14,591 nucleotides of DNA from Bacteroidota bacterium (GCA_023458535.1 JAEWYW010000002.1:1-14591), one strand, 5' to 3'; shown: positions 1-6,849, counted from the stretch's first letter. The notes: generated by a model not told the origin, from the letters alone. Numbers and translations: made by a program.

Positions 1-647
1 GCAAAAACCCTAAAAGGAATCCTGTCTAGAACATCATCGGTATAGAATGAGTCATATACAAAACTAAAATTTTCGTTGACAATTTTATTTTCAATTTTGA
101 AGGAATAAGTTCCAGTGGCTTTCATGCCCATGGCTTTCCAATTGGAAATAATTTCCGCGTCGCATGAAGGAATGACAAAAGAGCGTATCATTTCTTTACC
201 TTGCTCATCCAGTTTCGGCTGTCCGTTTTCCAGAATTTTTGCATTTAAAGTGAAATGACTTAGGTGTGGAGCGCCAGTGGCGAAGTGCCACAGTCCATTA
301 ATGAGGAAATTTCCGTCCGCCAATATTTCGGCAGTTCCACCAACCATACCACTTCCACCAAAACATGTTTTCGGATTGGCGAATAATTCTGCAGCAATCT
401 GTGGTTTCATATTTCTGGAAAAATAATTAGCACCAGAGCAAAGTGTAAGCATCCATCCCAAACTACCATCAATTTTAGCCCAATTAAAAAGCTCCTGAAG
501 TCCATGAGAGAACCCTAATCCTAATCCGCCGTAAATCTGTGGAACCCAAATTTGCAAACAACGCTTTTCAAAAACCTCATTCATCACCTTTTCAGGAATT
601 TCAGTAGCTCCTAATAGATATTTTCTGATTTCTTTTTCATTTAGCAT
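1..647 (-). CDS. Acyl-CoA-dehydrogenase-fold flavoprotein, C-terminus cut by window edge
   Basis: My translation of the minus strand gives 215 residues without a stop before the window ends, so the C-terminal helical domain is missing. The visible part looks like the N-terminal and middle domains of the acyl-CoA dehydrogenase superfamily: an early helical stretch with WVPQIYGGLG (residues 34-43), DGSLGWM near 60-66, FGGSGMVGG at 96-104, then a beta-domain with GLWHFATGAPH (118-128) and WKAMGMKATGT (170-180). That last pattern resembles the class D flavin monooxygenase/desulfurization-type branch more than fatty-acid beta-oxidation enzymes, but the catalytic region is not in view. The ATG at 647 lies 11 nt inside the end of the transporter gene, so the two are probably translationally coupled and both under the TPP riboswitch. 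Substrate unknown; a role in thiamine or thiamine-breakdown-product salvage is inference only. Confidence 0.8.
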   Translation of the reverse strand, partial: MLNEKEIRKYLLGATEIPEKVMNEVFEKRCLQIWVPQIYGGLGLGFSHGLQELFNWAKIDGSLGWMLTLCSGANYFSRNMKPQIAAELFANPKTCFGGSGMVGGTAEILADGNFLINGLWHFATGAPHLSHFTLNAKILENGQPKLDEQGKEMIRSFVIPSCDAEIISNWKAMGMKATGTYSFKIENKIVNENFSFVYDSFYTDDVLDRIPFRVF

Positions 648-1230
648 GAGATTCCGTTTTAATAATTTTACGCCATTCTGCATAACCGAAAATAGCCACA
701 ACAAATAAGAAGCTTGTCAAAACCGCATACAGGTATAAATCCTTATGGATCATCAGCGGTATTGAAATAATATTACTGATGTTGAGCAAAATCCAGTTTT
801 CAATTTTTCTTCTCGCCATCAGCCACATTCCAGCCCAAGCGAAAGCACTCACAAGCGAATCCCAAATCGGAACATCAGAATCTGTAAAATGCGTGAGAAA
901 AAACCAAAACAGTACGAAAGTACCAATTACAATTCCAGCAGTAATACCTTTTTCAAGATGGGTGGTTTCAGAGATTTTTGTTTCTGCTTGTTGCTTGCCA
1001 AATTTCCAGTAGAGCCAACCGTAAATGCTCATCACCAAATAGTAAAGATTAAGGGTAAATTCTGCATAAAGTTTGGAAGCAATCATCACATACAGCGTAA
1101 GCGTAATGCCTGCGATCCCGAAAAGATAATTGTTAGAATTGTTTTTCCGTGCCAGTAAAACCTGTATTACCGAAAAGAAAACCCCAAGCCATTCTTGCCA
1201 GGTGGTTTGTTGTAAAATGTCCTGCATCAT
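637..1230 (-). CDS. pnuC: PnuC-family vitamin transporter, probably thiamine-type (PnuT)
   Basis: A 197-residue inner-membrane protein with about seven hydrophobic segments. It shows the Pnu-family layout: EWLGVFFSVIQVLLARKN (13-30), LYAEFTLNLYYLVMSIYGWLYW (54-75) and the RKIENW block (141-146) followed by a polar/hydrophobic NISNIISIPL stretch. Classical PnuC carries nicotinamide riboside, and related branches carry riboflavin or thiamine by facilitated diffusion followed by phosphorylation trapping. The clear TPP riboswitch directly upstream argues for thiamine as substrate, so automatic annotation as nicotinamide riboside transporter would probably be wrong. Two adjacent ATG codons (1230 and 1227) could start it; both sit inside a predicted hairpin of the riboswitch leader. 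It overlaps the downstream flavoprotein by 11 nt. Confidence 0.88.
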   Translation of the reverse strand: MMQDILQQTTWQEWLGVFFSVIQVLLARKNNSNNYLFGIAGITLTLYVMIASKLYAEFTLNLYYLVMSIYGWLYWKFGKQQAETKISETTHLEKGITAGIVIGTFVLFWFFLTHFTDSDVPIWDSLVSAFAWAGMWLMARRKIENWILLNISNIISIPLMIHKDLYLYAVLTSFLFVVAIFGYAEWRKIIKTESHAK

Positions 1231-1253
1231 TCAGTTTTTAAAATTAAATGATG
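1225..1253 (-). promoter_or_regulatory. Start-codon-masking hairpin, candidate riboswitch expression platform
   Basis: In the transcript, CATCATT (1247-1253) is followed after 15 nt by its exact complement AATGATG (1225-1231), which contains both candidate ATG start codons of the transporter. A 7-bp stem here would bury the start. No U-tract hairpin terminator is visible between the aptamer and the gene, so translational control is the more natural mechanism. Adjacent bases (1253-1260, ATCATCTC) are also exactly complementary to the aptamer core (1320-1327, GAGATGAT). The sequence is ATG/ATC-rich, so chance pairing is possible. Confidence 0.45.
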
Positions 1254-1267
1254 AGATGATAAAAATG

Positions 1268-1351
1268 CAATCCCTACGCTGGCATTATCCAGATCAGGTG
1301 TGGAAGTTAATTCCTGGGTATCATCTCAGCCAAAAATTTGGCACCCCATTG
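1268..1351 (-). ncRNA. TPP riboswitch aptamer (THI box)
   Basis: Read on the minus strand, this has the conserved thi-box elements in the right order: GGGGTGCC, a short P3 hairpin (GCCAAATTTTTGGC), CTGAGATGATACCC, a variable arm that can form GGAA/TTCC, then ACCTGATCTGGATAATGCC and AGCGTAGGGA. A closing P1 helix is available as CAAT (1348-1351) with ATTG (1268-1271). These are the pyrimidine- and pyrophosphate-sensor parts of the thiamine pyrophosphate aptamer. It ends 37 nt upstream of the PnuC-family gene on the same strand, so that gene and the overlapping flavoprotein gene should be repressed when TPP is plentiful. Confidence 0.95.
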
Positions 1352-1357
1352 TGCTGA

Positions 1358-1365
1358 CAAAGGTG
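1358..1365 (-). promoter_or_regulatory. Possible -7 element for the TPP riboswitch transcript
   Basis: CACCTTTG on the minus strand matches the Bacteroidota -7 consensus TAnnTTTG except at its first base. It would start transcription near position 1351, right at the aptamer's P1 helix, which is why it is worth noting. No clear TTG is found at the -33 distance, so support is weak. The alternative is readthrough from the oxidoreductase gene ending at 1397. Confidence 0.35.
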
Positions 1366-1396
1366 GAGATTTTTTCTGATAAATAAAAGCAGAAAT

Positions 1397-2050
1397 TTAT
1401 TTCCTTAAAAGTTTGCGAATGTTTTGCCCTTTAAAAACACTGATACTGATGCCCAAAGTCTTTTCTTTACATGCATTTACCATTGCTCTGGCGAGATCTT
1501 TTGTGCTTAAAGGTTTTTGAGACTTTAAAATACCTATAGAATTTAGGAAGGTTAATATTTTTACGCCAAGAATTTCACCGTTTCTGTCGCTATCTTCTCG
1601 AATTAAAATAGGAGGTTGGAAAATAATCGTTCTTTCAAAATTCAAAGCTTTTACATCTTCTTCTAACTGACCTTTCATCTTCACATAAAACAATCCCGAC
1701 TTGGCATTCGCATTGGCTGCCGAAACCAAAATATAACATGGAACATCATTGTTTTTTGCTGCTTTTGCAAACTGATACTGGTAATCATAATCAGTTGTCC
1801 ATTGTTTTTCCTTGCTTCCCGCGGCTTTTAATGTAGTTCCAAGAGCGGAAAAAAGAACATCACCCTGCACCAAGTCTTGCCATTGCTCAGGTTTTGAAAA
1901 ATCAATAACATGTGTCACCAATTTTGGATGTTTCACATTGGGCTCTTTCCGAACAAAAATTTCGATCGTATTAAAAAAATCATCATTCAACAAAAGTTGA
2001 AGTACATCTTTTCCTGTGGCACCTGTTGCCCCTACTAGAATCGCTTTCAT
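1397..2050 (-). CDS. NAD(P)-binding atypical SDR oxidoreductase
   Basis: 217 residues from the ATG at 2050; a TTG-initiated extension to 2065 would add five residues before MKAILVG and is less likely. The N-terminus carries the Rossmann dinucleotide motif GATGATGK (7-14). SAAN begins at S110, and Y122 with K126 (YVKMK) fits the SDR Tyr-xxx-Lys arrangement. Length and pattern match small NAD(P)H-binding proteins of the TIP30/HTATIP2-like atypical SDR group. Substrate is not predictable. It lies 25 nt downstream of the HxlR-type regulator gene on the same strand, so the two probably form one operon controlled by that regulator, as is common for HxlR-linked oxidoreductases responding to electrophiles such as quinones or aldehydes (inference). 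Confidence 0.85.
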   Translation of the reverse strand: MKAILVGATGATGKDVLQLLLNDDFFNTIEIFVRKEPNVKHPKLVTHVIDFSKPEQWQDLVQGDVLFSALGTTLKAAGSKEKQWTTDYDYQYQFAKAAKNNDVPCYILVSAANANAKSGLFYVKMKGQLEEDVKALNFERTIIFQPPILIREDSDRNGEILGVKILTFLNSIGILKSQKPLSTKDLARAMVNACKEKTLGISISVFKGQNIRKLLRK

Positions 2051-2075
2051 CAATTGTAATTTCAAATTATTATTT

Positions 2076-2444
2076 CTATGAATCCCCTTTCAACATCTCC
2101 AAGCGGTGTTTGTGACCCCATTCCACAATAGATTTGATTAAATCTTGAGTGGTTTTTCCGTATTCGGTGATGGAATATTGTACGGTTATGGGTTTTGTGT
2201 TCATGACTTCACGTTTAACCAGTTTGTTGACTTCCAGAAGTTTCAATTCTTTCGAAAGCATCTTTGCAGAAATTCCTTCAATATCTTTTTCCATCTTTTT
2301 AAAGGTATTCGCGTCGTGCTCTCGGCGCAATAAATAATGCAAAATCAGGAGTTTCCACTTGCCGCCCAAAATATCAAACGTGTCACCCATCGAAAGGATG
2401 TCGCCTGTACAAGCTGCGGGATCGGTCTTCGGTTTTTTAATCAT
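2076..2444 (-). CDS. HxlR-family winged-helix transcriptional regulator
   Basis: 122 residues from ATG 2444; the open frame extends to a GTG at 2471 but that would run through a palindromic operator-like stretch, so the ATG is preferred. The protein has the family signature: an N-terminal cysteine (AACTGDIL), GGKWKLLILHYLL, GISAKMLSKELKLLEVNKLVKRE for the recognition helix and following helix, PITVQYSITEYGK for the wing, and a C-terminal helix with IVEWGHKHR. HxlR/YodB/HypR proteins bind as dimers and some sense electrophiles through the N-terminal cysteine; the Cys present here fits but does not prove that. It is divergent from the SDR39U1-type gene at 2543 and co-directional with the oxidoreductase gene, both likely targets besides itself. 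Confidence 0.92.
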   Translation of the reverse strand: MIKKPKTDPAACTGDILSMGDTFDILGGKWKLLILHYLLRREHDANTFKKMEKDIEGISAKMLSKELKLLEVNKLVKREVMNTKPITVQYSITEYGKTTQDLIKSIVEWGHKHRLEMLKGDS

Positions 2445-2455
2445 GCTTACTTCTT

Positions 2456-2481
2456 GGTTACTAGTTACCACGGGTTAACCC
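2456..2481. promoter_or_regulatory. Candidate HxlR operator, two palindromes
   Basis: GGTTACTAGTTACC (2456-2469) is a 14-bp palindrome with one mismatched pair on each arm (12 of 14 positions symmetric), and GGGTTAACCC (2472-2481) is a perfect 10-bp palindrome. They lie at and just downstream of the expected start point of the hxlR-type gene and in the upstream region of the divergent promoter. Bound regulator could therefore block both directions. The assignment to HxlR rests on position and symmetry only. Confidence 0.5.
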
Positions 2482-2485
2482 ATAG

Positions 2486-2493
2486 CAAATATA
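2486..2493 (-). promoter_or_regulatory. -7 promoter element for the HxlR-type regulator gene
   Basis: TATATTTG on the minus strand is an exact match to TAnnTTTG. Transcription would start near 2479, inside the perfect palindrome at 2472-2481, about 35 nt before the ATG at 2444. No well-placed TTG at -33 was seen. Confidence 0.55.
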
Positions 2494-2507
2494 AAAAATT
2501 GCCAACG

Positions 2508-2515
2508 TATCTTTG
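2508..2515 (+). promoter_or_regulatory. -7 promoter element for the SDR39U1-type gene
   Basis: TATCTTTG is an exact match to TAnnTTTG, 27 nt before the ATG at 2543. It faces the opposite -7 element at 2486-2493 across only 14 bp, so RNA polymerases at the two promoters would compete. The perfect palindrome at 2472-2481 falls roughly at this promoter's -33 region. Confidence 0.55.
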
Positions 2516-2542
2516 TATAAGAAATTTTAAAACAGATCGAAA

Positions 2543-3403
2543 ATGAAACCTACAGTGTTAATTACAGGTGCAAACAGCTTCATCGCCAAGCATCTTTCCA
2601 ATATTTTAAAAGAGAAATATAACCTTAAATATTTAACCAGAACACCGAAAGCCGACAATGAGTTTGCGTGGGATTTAGAAAACTGGACTATCGATGAAAA
2701 AGCTTTGGATGACGTGGATTATATTGTGCATTTATCAGGTTCAAAACTGAATGACGGAACGCCTTTAACGCCTGAAAGACAGCAATTGGTGCGCGATACA
2801 CGAATTGGAGCAGCAAACTTTTTAAGAGAAAAATTAAAAGCGAGAAATCAAATCTTGAAATCTTTTGTATCGGCTTCTGCGATTGGCTATTATGGTTTTA
2901 CAGATAATCAATTAGCTATTGATGAAAATGGAGCAAGAGGTAGTGGTTTCGGTGCCGATTTGTCGGAGGATTGGGAAAAAGCAGCCGATTTATTTAAATC
3001 AGAAAAGGTGGCAGAACATGTTTCAAAAATTAGAGTTTCTTTGGTTTTAGGGAATGATGGTGGTATTTTTCCAATGTATAAAAACTTGATTAATGGTCAT
3101 CCTGAAGCAGCTCAAAAAACAAATCCGGGCGTGTTTTTGTGGAATCATGTTGAAGATATGGCAGGAATTTTTGCATATGCCGTAGAACAAAATTTAGATG
3201 GTGTTTTCAACTCCGTAGCTCCAGAACCTGCATCAACGCAGGATGTCTTCAAAGCCATTTCAAATGAGATGAATGGAACCGATTTTCCAATTTCAGCCTT
3301 TGAAGGTCAACATTTAGTTTCTGATAAAATCATCAACGCAGGCTATCAATTCAAATATCCAAATATTGAGCAAGCAGTAAAAAATTTGGTTGAGAACTCG
3401 TAA
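2543..3403 (+). CDS. TIGR01777/SDR39U1-family epimerase-like protein
   Basis: 286 residues, close to the usual 290-300 for the YfcH/SDR39U1 family of atypical short-chain dehydrogenase-like proteins. The N-terminal Rossmann motif is ITGANSFIAKHL (7-18), followed by VDYIVHLSGSKLNDG (58-72), the RDTRIGA block (84-90), SFVSASAIGYYG (107-118) with a Ser and Tyr near the usual catalytic positions, and SLVLGNDGGIF. The C-terminal 45 residues (GQHLVSDKIINAGYQFKYPNIEQ) match the DUF1731 tail that marks this family. Biochemical role is not established for the family. It is transcribed divergently from the HxlR-type gene with a 98-bp shared promoter region, which suggests it is part of that regulator's response. 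Confidence 0.9.
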   Translation: MKPTVLITGANSFIAKHLSNILKEKYNLKYLTRTPKADNEFAWDLENWTIDEKALDDVDYIVHLSGSKLNDGTPLTPERQQLVRDTRIGAANFLREKLKARNQILKSFVSASAIGYYGFTDNQLAIDENGARGSGFGADLSEDWEKAADLFKSEKVAEHVSKIRVSLVLGNDGGIFPMYKNLINGHPEAAQKTNPGVFLWNHVEDMAGIFAYAVEQNLDGVFNSVAPEPASTQDVFKAISNEMNGTDFPISAFEGQHLVSDKIINAGYQFKYPNIEQAVKNLVENS

Positions 3404-3434
3404 TGGGAAGGAATTAACTTTATACATATTTACA

Positions 3435-3455
3435 AGTTCGATTTAAGCTCGAACT
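3435..3455. repeat. Inverted repeat between SDR39U1-type gene and pirin gene
   Basis: AGTTCGA (3435-3441) and TCGAACT (3449-3455) form a perfect 7-bp stem with a 7-nt loop, 32 nt after the stop of the upstream gene. No T-run follows on either strand, so it is not a convincing intrinsic terminator. It could be an operator for the pirin gene or a weak RNA hairpin. The rest of 3404-3510 is AT-rich with no exact promoter match; TACATTTT near 3484 is the closest. Confidence 0.35.
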
Positions 3456-3510
3456 AACGAAATGAACGCAACAAATACTTGTTACATTTTAAAAATAAAA
3501 AAATCACATC

Positions 3511-4380
3511 ATGAATTATAGAAAAATAGAAAAAATAAAAACACCTCAAAGTTTCAACTGGGTGGGTGATGCTTTTTATACCACATCGTTTATTGGTAAA
3601 GATATTTCCAGAAACCGTATGTCGCCGTTTTTTGCGTTGGGTTACAATGCCGACATCGATTTTGAAGCACGCGACATTCCACGCGGCGTGGGAGCGCATC
3701 CGCACAAAGGTTTTGAGACCGTGACCATCGCTTACAAGGGAAAAATCGAACACAAAGACAGCAGAGGAAATCACGGCGTAATTGGTGAAGGCGATGTGCA
3801 ATGGATGACCGCAGGAGCTGGAATTTTACATCAGGAATACCACGAAGAAAACTTTTCTAAACAAGGTGGAACCTTTCAGATGGTGCAAATGTGGGTGAAT
3901 CTTCCCGCAAAAGACAAGGAAACTATGCCTAAATATCAGGATATGTTGATGAATGAAATGACGAAAGTCGATATAGGCAACAACAGTTTTGTGAATGTTA
4001 TTGCAGGAAATTACCAGGGTCAGCAAGGAAAAGGAACTACTTTTTCGCCTATTGAATTGTACAATGCCTATTTGAACAAAGGAACAAACGCCGATTTTAC
4101 TTTCAATACTACTTGGAGCACCGCAATTTTGGTGATTGAAGGAAGCGTAAAAGTGAATGGTGAAACGGTCTTAGCAAAAGACAGTTTTGCGATGTTTGAA
4201 AATAATGCTGGCGATACCTTCAATTTGGAAGCTCTTGAAGACAATACCATTGTTCTCATCATGAGTGGCGAACCTTTAAATGAGCCAATTGCACATTACG
4301 GTCCGTTTGTGATGAACACACAAGAGGAATTGGCAAAAGCCTTTGAAGATTTCCAAGCAGGAAAATTTGGGGTTTTGTAA
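3511..4380 (+). CDS. Pirin family protein (bicupin)
   Basis: 289 residues, the normal size for bacterial pirins. The N-terminal cupin has the metal ligands expected from the family: His63 and His65 in HPHKGFET (63-70) and His107 and Glu109 in ILHQEYHEE (105-113). The DVQWMTAGAGI block precedes the second pair. The C-terminal cupin (about 180-280) ends with SGEPLNEPIAHYGPFVMN, the standard pirin ending. Family members bind Fe(II) or another metal in the cytoplasm; some have quercetin 2,3-dioxygenase activity and some bind regulatory proteins, and the real role here is unknown. It is probably its own transcription unit or co-transcribed with the SDR39U1-type gene 107 nt upstream; pirins and HxlR-regulated oxidoreductases often sit together in oxidative or electrophile stress loci (inference). 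Confidence 0.95.
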   Translation: MNYRKIEKIKTPQSFNWVGDAFYTTSFIGKDISRNRMSPFFALGYNADIDFEARDIPRGVGAHPHKGFETVTIAYKGKIEHKDSRGNHGVIGEGDVQWMTAGAGILHQEYHEENFSKQGGTFQMVQMWVNLPAKDKETMPKYQDMLMNEMTKVDIGNNSFVNVIAGNYQGQQGKGTTFSPIELYNAYLNKGTNADFTFNTTWSTAILVIEGSVKVNGETVLAKDSFAMFENNAGDTFNLEALEDNTIVLIMSGEPLNEPIAHYGPFVMNTQEELAKAFEDFQAGKFGVL

Positions 4381-4400
4381 ATTGATTAATTGTATAAATG

Positions 4401-4433
4401 AAAGAAGCCTGCACTTTGTGCAGGCTTCTTTTT
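4401..4433 (+). terminator. Intrinsic terminator, probably bidirectional
   Basis: AAAGAAGCCTGCAC (4401-4414), loop TTT, then the perfect 14-bp complement (4418-4431) ending in a run of five T. It sits 20 nt past the pirin stop and between two convergent genes. The T-run is better on the plus strand; on the minus strand the stem is followed by TTTCATTT, so it may also stop the antiporter transcript. Confidence 0.93.
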
Positions 4434-4479
4434 GCAAAGTGAGAAAGTATTTCAGAATCACTTTAGCATTTAATTTCAT

Positions 4480-6075
4480 TTAAACGAAACGAATTCTTTC
4501 TTCTTCTAAATCAATTTGATAAATATGATGTCGGATAATTTCTTCATCCATATTGGCGTCAAGATTTAATTCATGCAAATACTTCCTTTGTAGATCGAAT
4601 ATTTCCAACAAAAGTTCTTTCGTTTTTTCGTCTACCCATCGGATGTCTTGTGTTGCAGATTGATCTTCCCAATGTTTGAGAACACGCTGCATCCCGATAT
4701 GACCTTCCCAAGCAGGAACATCACTATCATAAATGCTTTTAACGTGATTGTAAATGTGTTGTTTTAAATCTGTTTTGATAATTTTTCGGGTGCCGTCTTC
4801 TTTTTGTATTTCAGTTTCAAGTCCAGCAAAAGGGTTAAATTTTTCAATGATGATAGGCAACGTTAACCCTTGAATTACTAAAGTTAGTAAAATAGCCACA
4901 AAAGTGATGAACAAAATTAAATTTCGGTGCGGAAAAGGTTCGCCATTTATGGTTAATGGAATTGATAATGCTGCTGCCAAGGAAACTACACCACGCATTC
5001 CTGTCCAACCCAAAACTATTGGAGTAAGCCAACTCCTTCTCCTCAAGTTCAAGTTGTGTGCAAGTTGTGGTCTAAATATAATCGTCGCAAACATCGCCAT
5101 ATAGGAACTGATAATTCTAGCTCCAATTAGCACTGCTGTTACTAGAAATCCATATCCAATGGCAGTTTTTAAAGGAATACCTTCACCACGAATACCGTTT
5201 ACAATTTCTGGAAGCTCTAGCCCAATTATGAGGAAAACGATTCCATTCAGCATAAAAACGAAACTCTGCCAGACACTATAGCCCGTAATTCGGCTGCTGC
5301 TGCTTAAAAATTTTAGTCTCTGCGTTGACATCCATAAGCCACCACTCACCACTGCTAATACTCCTGAGCAATGCACCTGTTCAGCAATCCAGTACATGAT
5401 ATAAGGAACTATTAATGTTAAAGCTGTATCCGAAGCTGCATCTGTGGACCATTTCTTATGAATTTTCATAAACAAAAATGCAATCGTTAGACCTATCCCT
5501 ACCCCTCCGAACAGCATCCAAAGAAAATCTACAATAGCTGTTTGCCAGATGAATTGTCCAGTTCCCACAGCTACCAAAGCAAATCGAAAAACAATTAATG
5601 AAGAAGCATCATTCAACAGACTTTCACCTTCTAAAATAGCTGATGTCGATTTAGGAATTTTCACAAACTTTGTAATCGCACCTGTGCTCACAGCATCGGG
5701 AGGTGAAACGATTCCACCCAACACAAAACCTAAAGCAATGCTAAAACCTGGAATAAACTGGTTGGCAACAATAGCCACCAAAAAAGCGGTAAAAAAAACG
5801 ACAAGGAAGGCAAAGCTACCAATCATTCGCCACCATTTTTTCATTTCTTTAAAGGAAACAGTCCAGGATGCTTCGAAAAGCAACGGCGGTAAAAAGATAA
5901 AAAATATTAAATCTGGATCGATACGAATAACGGGCAATCCAGGGACGAAACTTATCGCCAAACCAGCCAGCACTAACAAAATAGGATAAGCAATTTTAAG
6001 TTTATTGGCCCAAATATTAAGCAGTACAGTAATGAAAACCATTACAAGCACCAACGGTAAAAAGCTATGTAGCAT
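4480..6075 (-). CDS. CPA1-family Na+/H+ antiporter
   Basis: 531 residues: about twelve membrane segments over the first ~415 residues and a hydrophilic cytoplasmic tail of roughly 110. It has the CPA1/NhaP-type signatures: FFIFLPPLLFEA (58-69), the discontinuous-helix motif SPPDAVSTGAI (124-134), and EGESLLNDASSLI (149-161) with Asn155-Asp156, the ion-binding ND pair of electroneutral exchangers. WTGMRGVVSLAAALSIP is the conserved late-helix motif. It exchanges Na+ (or K+) for H+ across the inner membrane, serving pH and sodium tolerance. The length suits the TIGR00831 bacterial group. It is monocistronic: convergent with the pirin gene, with its own promoter and a roughly 130-nt leader. Confidence 0.95.
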   Translation of the reverse strand: MLHSFLPLVLVMVFITVLLNIWANKLKIAYPILLVLAGLAISFVPGLPVIRIDPDLIFFIFLPPLLFEASWTVSFKEMKKWWRMIGSFAFLVVFFTAFLVAIVANQFIPGFSIALGFVLGGIVSPPDAVSTGAITKFVKIPKSTSAILEGESLLNDASSLIVFRFALVAVGTGQFIWQTAIVDFLWMLFGGVGIGLTIAFLFMKIHKKWSTDAASDTALTLIVPYIMYWIAEQVHCSGVLAVVSGGLWMSTQRLKFLSSSSRITGYSVWQSFVFMLNGIVFLIIGLELPEIVNGIRGEGIPLKTAIGYGFLVTAVLIGARIISSYMAMFATIIFRPQLAHNLNLRRRSWLTPIVLGWTGMRGVVSLAAALSIPLTINGEPFPHRNLILFITFVAILLTLVIQGLTLPIIIEKFNPFAGLETEIQKEDGTRKIIKTDLKQHIYNHVKSIYDSDVPAWEGHIGMQRVLKHWEDQSATQDIRWVDEKTKELLLEIFDLQRKYLHELNLDANMDEEIIRHHIYQIDLEEERIRFV

Positions 6076-6213
6076 AACAAGGTATAAAAGATGAATGAAA
6101 ATTAAAGTAAATAGGGGAAATAGATTATTCCTAGGAAAAGTGTTGATGATGGATATCGAGCAAAAATAATTTGATCATCAATTGAAAGTTCATCGTGTGT
6201 TTGTTTTATTTCG
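6076..6213. other. Long AT-rich leader of the antiporter gene
   Basis: Between the antiporter ATG (6075) and the promoter at 6214 lies about 138 bp without a gene. A second TAnnTTTG match (TATTTTTG, minus strand, 6161-6168) lacks a suitably placed TTG. No known riboswitch motif is recognised. The leader is long enough to hold regulation, but I see no convincing stem structure. Confidence 0.4.
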
Positions 6214-6245
6214 CAAAGATATGAGAAAATCAAAAAATATTGCAA
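6214..6245 (-). promoter_or_regulatory. Promoter of the Na+/H+ antiporter gene
   Basis: On the minus strand, TTG (6243-6245) is followed after 21 nt by TATCTTTG (6214-6221). This matches the flavobacterial promoter consensus TTG-N17-23-TAnnTTTG in both elements and spacing, the best promoter match in the window. Transcription should start near 6207. Confidence 0.7.
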
Positions 6246-6299
6246 TAAAACTAAATTTTGGCGAATTTTAGTTGATAAGTATGTCTTCTCACTAAAAAT

Positions 6300-6329
6300 A
6301 AAAAACCGAAATTATAGGATTAATCTCGG
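6300..6329 (-). terminator. Intrinsic terminator of the signalling operon
   Basis: On the minus strand CCGAGATTA (6321-6329), loop ATCCTA, TAATTTCGG (6306-6314), then six T followed by more T-rich sequence. The 9-bp stem includes one G-U pair. It lies 22 nt beyond the stop of the acetyltransferase gene, marking the end of the minus-strand cluster that runs from 14469. Confidence 0.85.
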
Positions 6330-6351
6330 CAATTAGTGTGAAATTTTAATT

Positions 6352-6849
6352 TTAGATCAGCTTTTCAAAAGCCTTTCTGGCACTGCCGCGAAAATGTACT
6401 TCACCACAGTAATGATAGCCTAACTTTTCCATTATTCGCAGCATCGCAAAGTTATCGAAATTGGTATCCACCTTTATGCTATGAATATTTTTAGATTGTG
6501 CGAGCTTCTCGACTTCATTAAAAAAACGGGTCGCAATACCCATTCCTTTAGAACGTTCGGCTGCTGCTACACGGTGCACCACTACATAATCACCATCAGA
6601 AAGCCACTTACCTTCAATATTGTTGTAAGCCGGTTCTACATCGAAAATTACAGCACCATACGCTAAAACGCCTTTGTCATCAGCTAAAACATAAGCGCAA
6701 TCATTATCTAAATCTTGAACAATAGAATCTCTATTGGGGTAACCATCTTGCCACTGTCGGCTACCGTCATTTTTACGACTCTGAATTGCAAATTGTAGAA
6801 TTTCCCATATTTCATCAATCTCTTTTGGATGAGCTTTTCTAAATTTCAT
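6352..6849 (-). CDS. GNAT family N-acetyltransferase
   Basis: 165 residues with a single GNAT fold. Motif A is visible as YVVVHRVAAAERSKGMGIA (88-106): a beta-strand followed by the acetyl-CoA pyrophosphate-binding loop RSKGMG (99-104). The later IKVDTNFDNFAMLRIMEKLGY (125-145) is the motif B region with the usual Asn and a C-terminal LGY. Substrate is unknown; small molecules, peptides or protein N-termini are all possible. Its ATG lies 11 nt inside the end of the upstream receiver gene, so it is translationally coupled to it. Whether the enzyme is functionally tied to the receiver or only shares its transcript cannot be told from sequence. Confidence 0.93.
   Translation of the reverse strand: MKFRKAHPKEIDEIWEILQFAIQSRKNDGSRQWQDGYPNRDSIVQDLDNDCAYVLADDKGVLAYGAVIFDVEPAYNNIEGKWLSDGDYVVVHRVAAAERSKGMGIATRFFNEVEKLAQSKNIHSIKVDTNFDNFAMLRIMEKLGYHYCGEVHFRGSARKAFEKLI

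Noticed and set aside
637..1230. Nicotinamide riboside transporter as the function of the PnuC-family gene
   Set aside because: The family alone would allow it, but the upstream TPP aptamer points to thiamine. No NAD-salvage gene is adjacent.
2445..2471. GTG-initiated N-terminal extension of the HxlR-type regulator
   Set aside because: The extra nine codons overlap operator-like palindromes and lie next to the expected transcription start. The ATG at 2444 fits family length better.
3435..3455. Intrinsic terminator after the SDR39U1-type gene
   Set aside because: The 7-bp stem is not followed by a T-run on either strand, so it is listed only as an inverted repeat.
3454..3801. 115-codon minus-strand open frame over the pirin start
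   Set aside because: It lies opposite the metal-binding cupin of the pirin, whose ligands are all intact, and its product has no domain I recognise.
5549..5989. 146-codon open frame on the plus strand inside the antiporter gene
   Set aside because: It is antisense to the conserved membrane core of the antiporter, including its ND and SPPDAV motifs. Its translation is low-complexity with no recognisable domain.
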